Source: Lysobacterales bacterium (GTDB lineage Bacteria; Pseudomonadota; Gammaproteobacteria; Xanthomonadales; SZUA-38). Taken from it: 64,000 nucleotides of DNA. Shown here in pieces: positions 31,724 through 39,853 of the stretch; the stretch's first letter is position 1; each line of letters begins with the position of its first letter. Location: positions 1-64,000 of the forward strand of contig JANQOZ010000060.1 in the NCBI GenBank assembly GCA_028285525.1, written 5' to 3'. The notes under the pieces are model-generated. The model was given only the letters and a program-made list of their open reading frames with translations, had not been told where the DNA came from and ran no database searches. The position numbers and the translations under genes were made by a program.

Positions 31724-32923
31724 TCAGGCGATTGTCACGCCGGCGGCCGCCAGCTTCAGCTCGGCCACACGTCGATCAACCGATTCGGGTACGGGGTGCA
31801 GGCCAGGTTCCGGCGATGGCCCGGTCAGCAGCGCATGGACGCTCAAGGCCTGCAGCGCAAAGCTGGTATCCATGATCTCGGCCGGATGGCCGTCCGCGCA
31901 GGCGATGTTCACGATATGACCCTCGCCGAGCAGATAGACCCAGCCCTGGGGAAGGCGGGTGCCGGTCACGTTCTCCCGCATGGTGCGCTGCTCCGTGCCG
32001 GCAGCGGCGAGGCTGCTGGCGTCGATTTCATCCCAGAAGTGGCCGGCGTTGGCGAGGATGGCCCCCGGCTTGAGATGGGCAAAGTGCGGTTCGCTCAGCG
32101 TGGCGGCAACGCCGGTGGCGGTCACCACAAAATCCGCCTTCGCCAGCAGCTCAGCCGCGCTGCCGACGTGATAGCCGGTCATTAGCGCGTCGGCGGCCTT
32201 GATGGGGTCGGGTTCGATGACGGACACGCGCGCGCCCAGCCCGGCGGCCCGCAGGGCAATCCCGCGACCGCACCAGCCAAAGCCCATCACGCAAACCGAC
32301 TTCCCCGCAATCGACAGATTGGTGCTGCGCATCACCGCATCCCACACCGACTGCCCGGTGCCGTGGACGTTGTCGAACAGGTACTTGCAGCGGGCGTCGT
32401 TGATCAGCATCACCGCGGTTTGCAGCCCGCCGGACGCCTGTCGCTCGCGCGCTCGCTCAACGCCGGTGGTGGTCTCTTCGCAGACGCCGGCCAGCTCCGG
32501 CAGCAGCTCGCGCCGTCGATCGTGAAGCACTTCGAGCAGATCACCGCCATCGTCCACCACCGCGTGGGGGCGCAGGTCCAGGGCGTCGCTCATGCTGTCG
32601 AGCATTTCCTGCGGACTTGCGCCGTGGCGGGCGTAAACCTTGAGGCCCTGGTCAGCCAGCGCCGCCACCACGTCGTCTTTGGTGGAGTCCGGGTTGCTGC
32701 CGGTGACCGCCACCTCAGCCCCGCCCGCGCGGAGCACCAGCGCCAGGTTGGCGGTTTTGGCCTCGAGATGAACGCAGACCACAACCCGCTTGCCGGCAAA
32801 CGGGCGGTCCGCGCTGAACTCCTCTTCAAGGCGGCTGAGTATCGGCATGTGGCGTCGCACCCAGTCGATTTTCTGCGCGCCCTGCCGGGCCAGCTCGGGA
32901 CGCGCAACGAGGCTGGGTTTCAC
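31724..32923 (-). CDS. ahcY: Adenosylhomocysteinase, short archaeal/Thermotoga-like form
   Basis: 399 residues. The enzyme splits S-adenosylhomocysteine into adenosine and homocysteine using bound NAD. Family marks: VHLEAKTANLALVLRAGGAE with TGSNPDSTKDDV, AVVDDGGDLLEVLH, CEETTTGVER, the NDxxxK/D-N-hGTGQS block (INDARCKYLFDNVHGTGQS), the NAD loop GFGWCGRG and NIACADGHPAEIMD. The 40-residue insertion and 'GYGDVGKG' loop of the usual proteobacterial AhcY are absent; the 'HLEAKTA' N-terminus resembles archaeal and Thermotoga forms. GTG at 32923 overlaps the TGA of the upstream amidohydrolase (GTGA), so translation is probably coupled. Confidence 0.9.
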   Translation of the reverse strand: MKPSLVARPELARQGAQKIDWVRRHMPILSRLEEEFSADRPFAGKRVVVCVHLEAKTANLALVLRAGGAEVAVTGSNPDSTKDDVVAALADQGLKVYARHGASPQEMLDSMSDALDLRPHAVVDDGGDLLEVLHDRRRELLPELAGVCEETTTGVERARERQASGGLQTAVMLINDARCKYLFDNVHGTGQSVWDAVMRSTNLSIAGKSVCVMGFGWCGRGIALRAAGLGARVSVIEPDPIKAADALMTGYHVGSAAELLAKADFVVTATGVAATLSEPHFAHLKPGAILANAGHFWDEIDASSLAAAGTEQRTMRENVTGTRLPQGWVYLLGEGHIVNIACADGHPAEIMDTSFALQALSVHALLTGPSPEPGLHPVPESVDRRVAELKLAAAGVTIA

Positions 32924-34539
32924 GGGCTGGCTGACGGCCTCGGGGTGGTATCCATTTCCGGTTCGGCGCGGGCGTCGGCGACCAGCTGGCGGACGTCTTT
33001 GAGCAGCTCGGCCGTGTCGTACACGATGCCGTCTTTGATGGTGTAGCGAATGCCGCGGCTGCGCGTGGGCTTGTTGTCCGGGCCCAGCTTGAAGTGTCCG
33101 GTGCCGTACAGCACTTTGAAATTGGCCACCGGATTGTCCTGAACCACCACCATGTCGGCGAGCTTGCCGACCTCGATCGAACCGATGTCCTCGTCCAGCC
33201 CGAGCGCCTGCGCGCCCGACAGCGTCGCGGCGCGAATCACCTCCAGCGGGTGAAAGCCGGCCTCCTGCAGCAGCTCAAGCTCCCGGATGTACCCGAAGCC
33301 GTAAATCTTGAAGATGTATCCCGAATCGGAACCGGTGGTCACGCGTCCACCGTGGTTCTTGTAGTCGTTAACGAACTGCATCCATCGCTCAAAGTTTGCC
33401 CGCCAGGCAATTTCGTCGGCGGTGGTCCAGTCAAACCAGTACGACCCGTGCGCGGCGCGGCTCGGCTGAAAAAACTGCCACAGGTTCGGGTGGGTGTACT
33501 CCTCGTGCCACTCGGCGGTTCGCGCCCGCATCAGATCCCGGCTGGCCTCGTAGATTGTGAAGGTCGGATCGAGCGTGAAGTCCAGCTCGATGAGCTCATC
33601 GCGAACCGCGTTCCAGCGCTCGCTGCCGGGGGCTGCCGCCTGAAGCCAGAGGCGCCCGGCCTGTCCGAATCGATGCTGCTCGTTGTTGTAGTTATAGTCG
33701 GCTGGATAGTCCTGGATGACGCGGGATACGAACAGCGCCTCGGGCAGACCGTACCAGTGTTCCATGGTTGTCAGCCCAAGGCGCGCGGAGTCCAAAACGT
33801 TGACCCGGGTGACCGCGAGCTGGGCGTGGTGCATGGCGGTTCTCAGCCCAACCGCTTTCGCTTCGGTGAGCGCCGCCGCCATGACCTTGGGTGAAGCGCC
33901 AAAAAACTTGATGCCCTGGGCACCCTGACGCTTGATGCGCCTGACCCAGGACCGGGCCTGGGCGGGCGTTGATATCGGGGCGTCGGCGCCGGCTCCGAAG
34001 AAGGGGTAGGCCTCGATTCTCGGGGCCGTGATCGAATTTTCCCGGCTGCGCAGACGATGATCCAGGCACCAGCGAATGCCGTTGCCGCATGACGGATCTC
34101 TGATCGTGGTAATGCCGTGACCCATCCAGAGCTTGAACACATACTCGGCATTGACGCCCTGGGCAGCCCCTCCCATGTGGCCGTGCATGTCGACAAAGCC
34201 GGGCAGCAGATAGTGTCCTTCGAGGTTGAGCTCCCGCGCGCCTTCCGCGGCCGGCGGACGATCGTTGGGGTTGATCGGCAGGCCGGGATAGCCAACGCTG
34301 TCGATGCTCTTGATCCGGTTGCCCTCGATCGTGACGTCGACCGGACCGATGGGCGGAGCTCCCGTTCCGTCGATCAGCGTGACGCCTCTAAGTATCAGCT
34401 GATCAAAGGGTCCCTGGCCCTCGTCGCGGTCCGGCGCCGGGTCGATCGCCCCCAGCACCGTGGCGCTGAAGGTGAGACACAACAGGAGCACCAGCCGTGG
34501 AGCCAGAGTGAGCCCGCAAGACGGGGAAATCGCAGCCAT
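32920..34539 (-). CDS. Exported amidohydrolase family protein
   Basis: 539 residues. A signal peptide (LVLLLCLTFSATVLGA) is followed by an amidohydrolase barrel. Metal-site stretches are DMHGHMGG (HxH), GAQGIKFFGA (lysine region), TAMHHAQ and TMEHWYG (histidines) and TTGSDSGYI (aspartate); the end GSIEVGKLADMVVVQDNP is the family's C-terminal strand. It is probably a periplasmic hydrolase of a cyclic amide or dipeptide-like substrate. It is transcribed first in a two-gene unit with ahcY, which is curious because one acts outside and the other inside the cytoplasm. A promoter is proposed at 34567-34596, giving a leader of about 20 bases. Confidence 0.85.
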   Translation of the reverse strand: MAAISPSCGLTLAPRLVLLLCLTFSATVLGAIDPAPDRDEGQGPFDQLILRGVTLIDGTGAPPIGPVDVTIEGNRIKSIDSVGYPGLPINPNDRPPAAEGARELNLEGHYLLPGFVDMHGHMGGAAQGVNAEYVFKLWMGHGITTIRDPSCGNGIRWCLDHRLRSRENSITAPRIEAYPFFGAGADAPISTPAQARSWVRRIKRQGAQGIKFFGASPKVMAAALTEAKAVGLRTAMHHAQLAVTRVNVLDSARLGLTTMEHWYGLPEALFVSRVIQDYPADYNYNNEQHRFGQAGRLWLQAAAPGSERWNAVRDELIELDFTLDPTFTIYEASRDLMRARTAEWHEEYTHPNLWQFFQPSRAAHGSYWFDWTTADEIAWRANFERWMQFVNDYKNHGGRVTTGSDSGYIFKIYGFGYIRELELLQEAGFHPLEVIRAATLSGAQALGLDEDIGSIEVGKLADMVVVQDNPVANFKVLYGTGHFKLGPDNKPTRSRGIRYTIKDGIVYDTAELLKDVRQLVADARAEPEMDTTPRPSASP

Positions 34540-34566
34540 TCGGTGAGCCTTTGGGTAAGTTCCGGA

Positions 34567-34596
34567 ATTATAGGCCTAAAAGCCCGCTTGTCGTAA
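34567..34596 (-). promoter_or_regulatory. Promoter of the amidohydrolase-ahcY pair
   Basis: Minus-strand TATAAT (34567-34572) is a perfect -10, with TTACGA (34591-34596) as a partial -35 at an 18-base spacing. Predicted start near 34560, about 20 bases before the ATG at 34539. Confidence 0.5.
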
Positions 34597-34732
34597 CGGC
34601 TGAGCAAGGTACAGTGGAAGCGAGTGGGGAGCGTAAGGTCCGCCTGACACCAGGTCGGCACCGGTTATCGGGTGCCCGGCCGACTCAGGGGATCTTTAGG
34701 GTACAGTGCAGCTAGGGAAGGTGCAGGTAACC

Positions 34733-35521
34733 ATGCGACGTTCGCAGCTATCGTCAGTCGCGCAGCTGAGTGATCTTATCGAACACGGTGAGATGTCCTA
34801 CGCTGCCCAGCAGATCAAGCCGGTCAGGCCGCGGAGCGGATCCGAGCGCTGGTTTGAATGGCTGGTGCGGCCGCCGCTGGAAGATCATTCGCTGTCCACC
34901 GCTGACTTCATCAACGCCGTCGAAAGTCTGGACCTGTCGCTGGACCTGGACACCCGCATCGTCAAAGACGCGCTCGCCTGGCTCGACATGCAGCCCATCA
35001 ACACCCGACTGTGTATCAACGTCTCGACCGCAACGCTGGTGAATCGGCACTTCTCGGAGTTTGTCGTGAGCACGCTCCAGCACAGCCATTTGCTTCCCAG
35101 TCAGGTGTGTTTTGACATCACGCTCCACGAATCGGCGGGCCACTTCGCCGGCGTCAGCCGTTTTATCCGGGTGGTGCGGCAGGTGGGCTGCGTGGTGGCG
35201 CTCGATATGGGCATGCCGGGAAACGCGCTGCTGGGCATGCTCGCGCCGCTCGGGCTGGTCGACTATCTCAAGGTCGATCGGGCCATCGTCCAGGCGGCTC
35301 CCGGCAGCCCGGTGCATCGGGAGATGCTCGAAAGCCTCGTAGACTACGGCAAGAGGCTCAGCCTGCCGCTGGTCGCCACGGGCGTTGACAGCGAGCGGCA
35401 CCTGGAGCTGCTGGCCGACCTGGATGTTGAGTACTACCAGGGTTTTCTCGACGGCGAGCCGGTGATCGTCGCCGGCCAGGGGTTTCGCGATCAGTTTGAC
35501 CAGGTCGAACGCTCGGCCTGA
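34733..35521 (+). CDS. Degenerate EAL-domain protein, probably no phosphodiesterase activity
   Basis: 262 residues with an EAL fold. The catalytic motif EAL reads EWL in FEWLVRPPLEDHSLSTADF, the metal motif DDFGTG is replaced by DMGMPGN, and the EGVE glutamate motif reads TGVD (LVATGVDSERHLELL). The structural stretches DYLKVD and YYQGF are kept. It therefore should not hydrolyse cyclic di-GMP, but could bind it or a partner protein, as YdiV-like EALs do. ATG at 34733 follows AGG at a good distance; GTG at 34706 would be a longer alternative. Cyclic-di-GMP synthases are encoded elsewhere in the window. Confidence 0.8.
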   Translation: MRRSQLSSVAQLSDLIEHGEMSYAAQQIKPVRPRSGSERWFEWLVRPPLEDHSLSTADFINAVESLDLSLDLDTRIVKDALAWLDMQPINTRLCINVSTATLVNRHFSEFVVSTLQHSHLLPSQVCFDITLHESAGHFAGVSRFIRVVRQVGCVVALDMGMPGNALLGMLAPLGLVDYLKVDRAIVQAAPGSPVHREMLESLVDYGKRLSLPLVATGVDSERHLELLADLDVEYYQGFLDGEPVIVAGQGFRDQFDQVERSA

Positions 35522-35564
35522 GTCACCCCGGTCCCGCCAGGGCCCTTTACCGACTCCGCCGGTT

Positions 35565-35570
35565 TATACT
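35565..35570 (+). promoter_or_regulatory. -10-like TATACT before the YpfJ-type gene
   Basis: TATACT lies 28 bases before the ATG at 35599; no convincing -35 at standard spacing. Weak support. Confidence 0.3.
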
Positions 35571-35598
35571 CCAGCTTTCCCAATTGCAGGATCAGGCC

Positions 35599-36459
35599 AT
35601 GCGCTGGAGAAACCTTCGCCGAAGCAAAAACGTTGAGGATACACGCGGCCAGCGCCGGGCTGCCGGCGGAGCCAAGCTCAGCGGCGGAGTCCTCATTATC
35701 GCGGTGGTCATAGCGCTGGTGACCGGACAAAACCCGCTGGCGCTGCTGCAGATGCTCGGCGGCGCGGGCGGCGGTCAGAGCGCGCCGCCGCCAGCTGCCA
35801 ATCCGGCCGCCGACGATGAAGCGGCGCAGTTCGTCAGCGCGATCCTCGGGTCGACCGAAGACGTCTGGCAGCGTGTTTTTCGTCAATCGGGACAGCAGTA
35901 TCAGGCCCCCAAGCTGAGGATCTTCGAGAACGCCGTCAGCTCAGCCTGCGGTTATCAGACCTCCGCCGTCGGTCCTTTCTACTGCCCGGGCGACCGACGG
36001 GTTTACCTGGATCTGAGTTTTTTCCGGCAGCTTGCCCGCATGGGCGCGCCAGGGGATTTTGCCCAGGCCTACGTGATCGGCCACGAGGTCGGACACCACA
36101 TTCAGAACATCACGGGTATCGAGCCTCGGGTCCGCCGCCTGCAGCGCAGCGGCAGTCAAACCCAGGCGAACCAGCTTTCGGTGCTGATGGAGCTCCAGGC
36201 CGACTGCCTCGCCGGGGTGTGGGCCCATCACGCCAATCAGGCCAACCAGGTGCTTGAGCCCGGAGACGTTCAGGAGGGTCTGCGGGCTGCGGCGTCCATC
36301 GGTGATGATGCGCTGCAGTCATCAGCCGGCAAAGCCGTGCGCCCCGAGTCGTTTACCCACGGCACCTCAGCCCAGCGGGTTGAATGGCTCCGGCTGGGGC
36401 TGAGCGGCGGCAATGCCGACGCCTGCGACACCTTCGCCAAAGCCGGCGTCCGCCTGTAG
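35599..36459 (+). CDS. YpfJ/KPN_02809-type neutral zinc metallopeptidase
   Basis: 286 residues. MRWRNLRRSKNVEDTRG is the conserved N-terminus of the family, followed by one transmembrane helix (about residues 28-45, LSGGVLIIAVVIALVTG), a Gly/Pro/Ala linker, and the zinc domain with YVIGHEVGHHIQNITG (HExxH) and MELQADCLAGVWA (third ligand region). Inner-membrane anchored with the protease domain probably in the periplasm; substrates are unknown. The family is widespread in Proteobacteria. ATG at 35599 is chosen because it begins the family's conserved N-terminus. Confidence 0.9.
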   Translation: MRWRNLRRSKNVEDTRGQRRAAGGAKLSGGVLIIAVVIALVTGQNPLALLQMLGGAGGGQSAPPPAANPAADDEAAQFVSAILGSTEDVWQRVFRQSGQQYQAPKLRIFENAVSSACGYQTSAVGPFYCPGDRRVYLDLSFFRQLARMGAPGDFAQAYVIGHEVGHHIQNITGIEPRVRRLQRSGSQTQANQLSVLMELQADCLAGVWAHHANQANQVLEPGDVQEGLRAAASIGDDALQSSAGKAVRPESFTHGTSAQRVEWLRLGLSGGNADACDTFAKAGVRL

Positions 36460-36514
36460 TCAACAACCATACAGACTGCTAGTCTCCGCAGTTCCGAGGG
36501 CCAGCGATCCCCGG

Positions 36515-36529
36515 CCGAACGTCGTTCGG
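36515..36529. repeat. Palindrome CCGAACG-T-CGTTCGG upstream of mscL
   Basis: A 15-base near-perfect dyad with a single central base, 46 bases before the mscL ATG. Its size suits a repressor operator or a small hairpin in the leader; no known regulator is assigned. Confidence 0.4.
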
Positions 36530-36575
36530 GCAGGGTCGTTCATCGACTGACACACGACAGAAGAGAGTAGGGCAG

Positions 36576-36977
36576 ATGGCACTAATCAAAGAGTTCAAAG
36601 AGTTTGCGTTGCGCGGCAACGTGATGGACATGGCGGTGGGCATCATCATCGGGGCCGCCTTTGGCAAGATCGTCTCATCCCTGGTGAAGGACGTGATCAT
36701 GCCGCCGATCGGCGTGGCGATGGGGGGCGTGGACTTTTCCAATCTCGCCATCACCATTCAGGAGGCCACGGAAGAGGCTGAGGCGGTGGTGATCAGCTAC
36801 GGCGCTTTTATTCAGACCGTCGTCGACTTCTTCATTGTCGCCGCCGCCATCTTTGTTGCGGTGAAGGTGATGAACAACCTCAAGCGCAAGGAAGAGGAGG
36901 CCCCCGCGGCGCCGCCTGAGCCCAGCGAAGAGGTCAAGCTGCTGACTGAAATCCGGGACGCGCTGAAGAACTCCTAG
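36576..36977 (+). CDS. mscL: Large-conductance mechanosensitive channel MscL
   Basis: 133 residues, typical length. [20 protein letters not shown] is the diagnostic amphipathic N-terminus leading into TM1 ([26 protein letters not shown]); TM2 is [22 protein letters not shown], and the C-terminal helical bundle ends [12 protein letters not shown]. The homopentamer in the inner membrane opens under tension and releases solutes on osmotic downshift. A good Shine-Dalgarno (AGTAGGG) precedes the ATG. An intrinsic terminator follows after 18 bases. Confidence 0.96.
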   Translation: MALIKEFKEFALRGNVMDMAVGIIIGAAFGKIVSSLVKDVIMPPIGVAMGGVDFSNLAITIQEATEEAEAVVISYGAFIQTVVDFFIVAAAIFVAVKVMNNLKRKEEEAPAAPPEPSEEVKLLTEIRDALKNS

Positions 36978-36995
36978 GCGCTGACGATTCTTGTG

Positions 36996-37022
36996 AAAAG
37001 CCCGGCTTCCGCCGGGCTTTTT
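36996..37022. terminator. Bidirectional intrinsic terminator between mscL and idi
   Basis: AAAAGCCCGGC - TTCC - GCCGGGCTTTTT: an 11-bp stem with A- and T-runs on the two sides, so it can end both mscL (+) and the isoprenoid operon (-), whose last stop is at 37024. Confidence 0.92.
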
Positions 37023-37023
37023 C

Positions 37024-37617
37024 TTAGCTTTCGGGAGCTGAGAGGTAGGTGTCCAGCAGGCTCCCGAACTCCTCGCGCAGCCGCTCCCACTCCATCTTGA
37101 ACCAGGGCGTGAAGCGATCCGGGTGCGCCTGCATTTCGGCGTTCAGATCCGCGGGGCTGACGTAGCGCCAGGCCTCGACCTCGTTCTCATTGGCGTGGAC
37201 GTCGCCCGACGCCCGGCCGAGAAACACCGAACACAGCTCGTTTTCTGATCCTTCGGGACCGAAGCGCGCCTGATACTGAAATTTGTAAACAAACTCGAGC
37301 TGACTTTCCATGCCGAGCTCCTGATCGAGGCGGCGATGGATCGCGTCATCCAGCTCTTCACCCTGGCGCGGGTGGCTGCAGCAGCTGTTTGACCAGTAGA
37401 GCGGCCACAGCCGTTTCTGGCCGCTGCGCTGCTGCAGCAGCAGCTCACCTGAGTCGTTGAAGATAAACAGCGAAAACGCCCGGTGCAGGATGCCGTCGCC
37501 GTCATGACACGCCGCTTTGCTCGCAAATCCTTTTGGCTGATCGAAACGATCAACCAGCACAAGCTGCTCTGACTCGGATGAAACGACAGCCCGGCGGGCG
37601 GCAGCAGAACTACCCAA
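37024..37617 (-). CDS. idi: Isopentenyl-diphosphate delta-isomerase, type I
   Basis: 197 residues of the Nudix-fold type I IPP isomerase, interconverting IPP and DMAPP. Landmarks: AFSLFIFNDSGELLLQQRS, the catalytic cysteine and metal histidine in WSNSCCSHP, ELGMESQLEF after the Nudix-like helix, GSENELCSVFLG and NENEVEAWRYVSP. It is the last gene of the run and ends at the terminator. The only start in frame at the N-terminus is TTG at 37617, which sits inside the last codons of the fused HMGR-MVK gene (8-base overlap), implying coupled translation. Confidence 0.93.
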   Translation of the reverse strand: MGSSAAARRAVVSSESEQLVLVDRFDQPKGFASKAACHDGDGILHRAFSLFIFNDSGELLLQQRSGQKRLWPLYWSNSCCSHPRQGEELDDAIHRRLDQELGMESQLEFVYKFQYQARFGPEGSENELCSVFLGRASGDVHANENEVEAWRYVSPADLNAEMQAHPDRFTPWFKMEWERLREEFGSLLDTYLSAPES

Positions 37618-39853
37618 TTTCCACCTCCATGGCCTTATATCCCGCGTCCTCGATGGCCTTCACCACCTTGTCGGAGTTTTCCGGGCACAGGGCGATGATC
37701 GAACCGCCGCCGCCGGAGCCGGTCAGCTTCGCCCCAAGAGCGCCGTTGTCCCGCGCGATCTGGATGATCTCCTCAAGCTCCCAGGACGACACCTGGAGTC
37801 CGTTGAGCATCCCCTGACAAACGTTCATCAGCTGCCCGACACGCTCGAGCTCAAACTCCTTCAGGGCTTCGAGCGAGCGCAGCGTCAGCTGGTCGATATC
37901 ATTAAAGATCCGGTCGTACATCCGGCGGCTGCTCTCCCAGCCGGATCGGACCTTGGCCACCATCTTGGCGGTCAGGCTTTCCACGCCCGTCATGCCGATC
38001 ACCAGCCGGATGGGCTGCGGCAGGCTGAGTTCCTCAACCAGCGGCGGATCACCACGCTTGAACAGCAGCATGCGGCCGTAGGTGGCGACTGAGTTATCGA
38101 TGCCCGAGGCGTTGCCGTGAGCCATTTTTTCCGCCTCGAACGCGAGGTTGTTGATCTCCTCGTCAGTCAGCTCGAGCCTGAAGCGCTGGTCGAGCGCGCG
38201 GATGATGGCAACCGCGACCGCAGCGGATCCGCCAAGGCCCTGGGCCCGGGGGAGGTTGGGAAACACCTGGATATGCATCTTCTGATCCAGCAGCCCCAGA
38301 TGTTCCAGAATCATGGCCGCGGGCTTTTCGTAGGGCTTGCGCAGCTCAGGCTCGGTGGCGATTCGCTGATCGACGCCCCAGCGCGGAATGGAGAGCTGGA
38401 TACCCTGGGACCAGTCGTCGACCCGCGCCTCCACGGCGAGCGGAATCGGTGCGGCGATTGCGTGTGACCCGTAGACGACCGCGTGTTCGCCCATCAGGAT
38501 CGCTTTGCCGCAGCCGGCAGAAAGGCCATCGTCCGCGCTGACTTCCCCGTCAGCATGTGATTGTTGTTTTACGGTCGCCACAATCTGCCTCGCTTTCCAG
38601 ATCTTGATTTCTCCGCTTTCAACCAGCCGATCTACGACCTGGTTGAAAACCTCGGGCGTCGCTCCAGCGGCGGTGGCCACGCTGCGGGCGTGCAGAGTCA
38701 TGTGGCCCTGCTGGATACCCTCGGTGGCCAGGGCCTTGAGCGCGGAAAAATTCTGCGCCAGGCCAACGGCTCCCATCACCTCCGCCAGCTCCACGGCGCT
38801 GCTGACGCCAAGCAGGCGCAGGTTCAGCGCTACGGTCGGGTTCGACTGCAGCGGTCCTCCGACGATGCCGACTTTGATGGGTACCTCGATCGTACCCTCC
38901 AGGTCGCCTTCAGCGGTTTTTCGCCACTGGGTGAGCGCAGTATACCGTCCCGCGCGCGCCGCATAGGCGTGCGCCCCGGCTTCGATTGCCCGCCAGTCGT
39001 TGCCCGTGGCGATAGCGACCGCGTCGATGCCGTTCATCACGCCCTTGTTGTGCGTGGCGGCGCGGTAAGGATCGATGTCCGCAAACTGGCTGGCAATACA
39101 GATGCCGTCGCGCACCTGCTCACCGTCAAAGCCCCGCCGCGCCAGCTGATCTATCGGAATCACGGTTCGGGCGCGAACCATCGCCCGGTCGGTGAGGTTG
39201 GACAGAATCCGGAGAAAAACTTTGCCGCGGGTGATTTTTTCCACCAGCGAAGCAATGCCTTCGCACATGGTGTTGACCAGGTTGGCGCCCATGGCATCCC
39301 GGGTATCGACCAGCAGGTGCACCACCAGCATGTCGCCGAGATCATGGGTCGTGTGCATCAGCACCTCCATGTCCCGGGCGCCGCCGCCGCGGGCCACCAT
39401 CTTCGGGTGCAGGCTGTTGGCCAGGTTGATGATCTGCTCCTTGCGCTGGAGCAGCCGCATCCGGGCCTGCGACGGGTGGGGCGCGCCGATGATCTGAACC
39501 TGTCCGATCAGCACCGGGTCGGTGCTTTCGGCGACAAAACCGCCGCCGGCTCGGGCGATCTTCGCGGCCGAGCTGAGCGCCGCGACGATCGAGGGTTCCT
39601 CCACCGCCAGCGGCACCACGTAATCCTTATCGTTGATCAGGAAGTTGAGCCCCAGGCCGACCGGCAGGCCGAGCACGCCGATCACGTTTTCGATCATGCG
39701 ATCGGCGTTTTCCAGCGTCAGCATGTGCGAACCGTCGTTCAGCATCGCCTGGTCGTGCTCGCTCAGCCAGCCGCGTTCCTTGACGGCCTCAACTCGCTCG
39801 GCCACCGACAGCTTGTAGAAATTGGGAATTCGGGACTTGTGTCTTTCTGTCAT
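37610..39853 (-). CDS. Fused HMG-CoA reductase (class II) - mevalonate kinase
   Basis: 747 residues in one uninterrupted frame. Residues 1 to about 430 are class II HMG-CoA reductase: EEPSIV with Glu86, DAMGANLVNT, Lys270 in ATHNKGVMNG, Asp286 in ATGND and His384 in QQGHMTLHAR, all offset by three from Pseudomonas mevalonii numbering. After a linker (VKQQSHADGEVSADDG), residues about 445-747 are a GHMP kinase: GKAILMGEHAVVYGSHA, PRAQGLGGSAAVAVA, MAHGNASGIDNSVATYG and KLTGSGGGGS, the mevalonate kinase motif set. The protein should make mevalonate from HMG-CoA and phosphorylate it. Class II reductases are often called 'degradative', but this context is biosynthetic. ATG overlaps the upstream TGA (ATGA). 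Confidence 0.93.
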   Translation of the reverse strand: MTERHKSRIPNFYKLSVAERVEAVKERGWLSEHDQAMLNDGSHMLTLENADRMIENVIGVLGLPVGLGLNFLINDKDYVVPLAVEEPSIVAALSSAAKIARAGGGFVAESTDPVLIGQVQIIGAPHPSQARMRLLQRKEQIINLANSLHPKMVARGGGARDMEVLMHTTHDLGDMLVVHLLVDTRDAMGANLVNTMCEGIASLVEKITRGKVFLRILSNLTDRAMVRARTVIPIDQLARRGFDGEQVRDGICIASQFADIDPYRAATHNKGVMNGIDAVAIATGNDWRAIEAGAHAYAARAGRYTALTQWRKTAEGDLEGTIEVPIKVGIVGGPLQSNPTVALNLRLLGVSSAVELAEVMGAVGLAQNFSALKALATEGIQQGHMTLHARSVATAAGATPEVFNQVVDRLVESGEIKIWKARQIVATVKQQSHADGEVSADDGLSAGCGKAILMGEHAVVYGSHAIAAPIPLAVEARVDDWSQGIQLSIPRWGVDQRIATEPELRKPYEKPAAMILEHLGLLDQKMHIQVFPNLPRAQGLGGSAAVAVAIIRALDQRFRLELTDEEINNLAFEAEKMAHGNASGIDNSVATYGRMLLFKRGDPPLVEELSLPQPIRLVIGMTGVESLTAKMVAKVRSGWESSRRMYDRIFNDIDQLTLRSLEALKEFELERVGQLMNVCQGMLNGLQVSSWELEEIIQIARDNGALGAKLTGSGGGGSIIALCPENSDKVVKAIEDAGYKAMEVEIG

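Noticed and set aside
34540-34732. Possible SAH riboswitch before the amidohydrolase-ahcY pair
   Set aside because: The predicted -10 leaves a leader of only about 20 bases, too short, and the imperfect GGCACC/GGTGCC hairpin lies upstream of that promoter.
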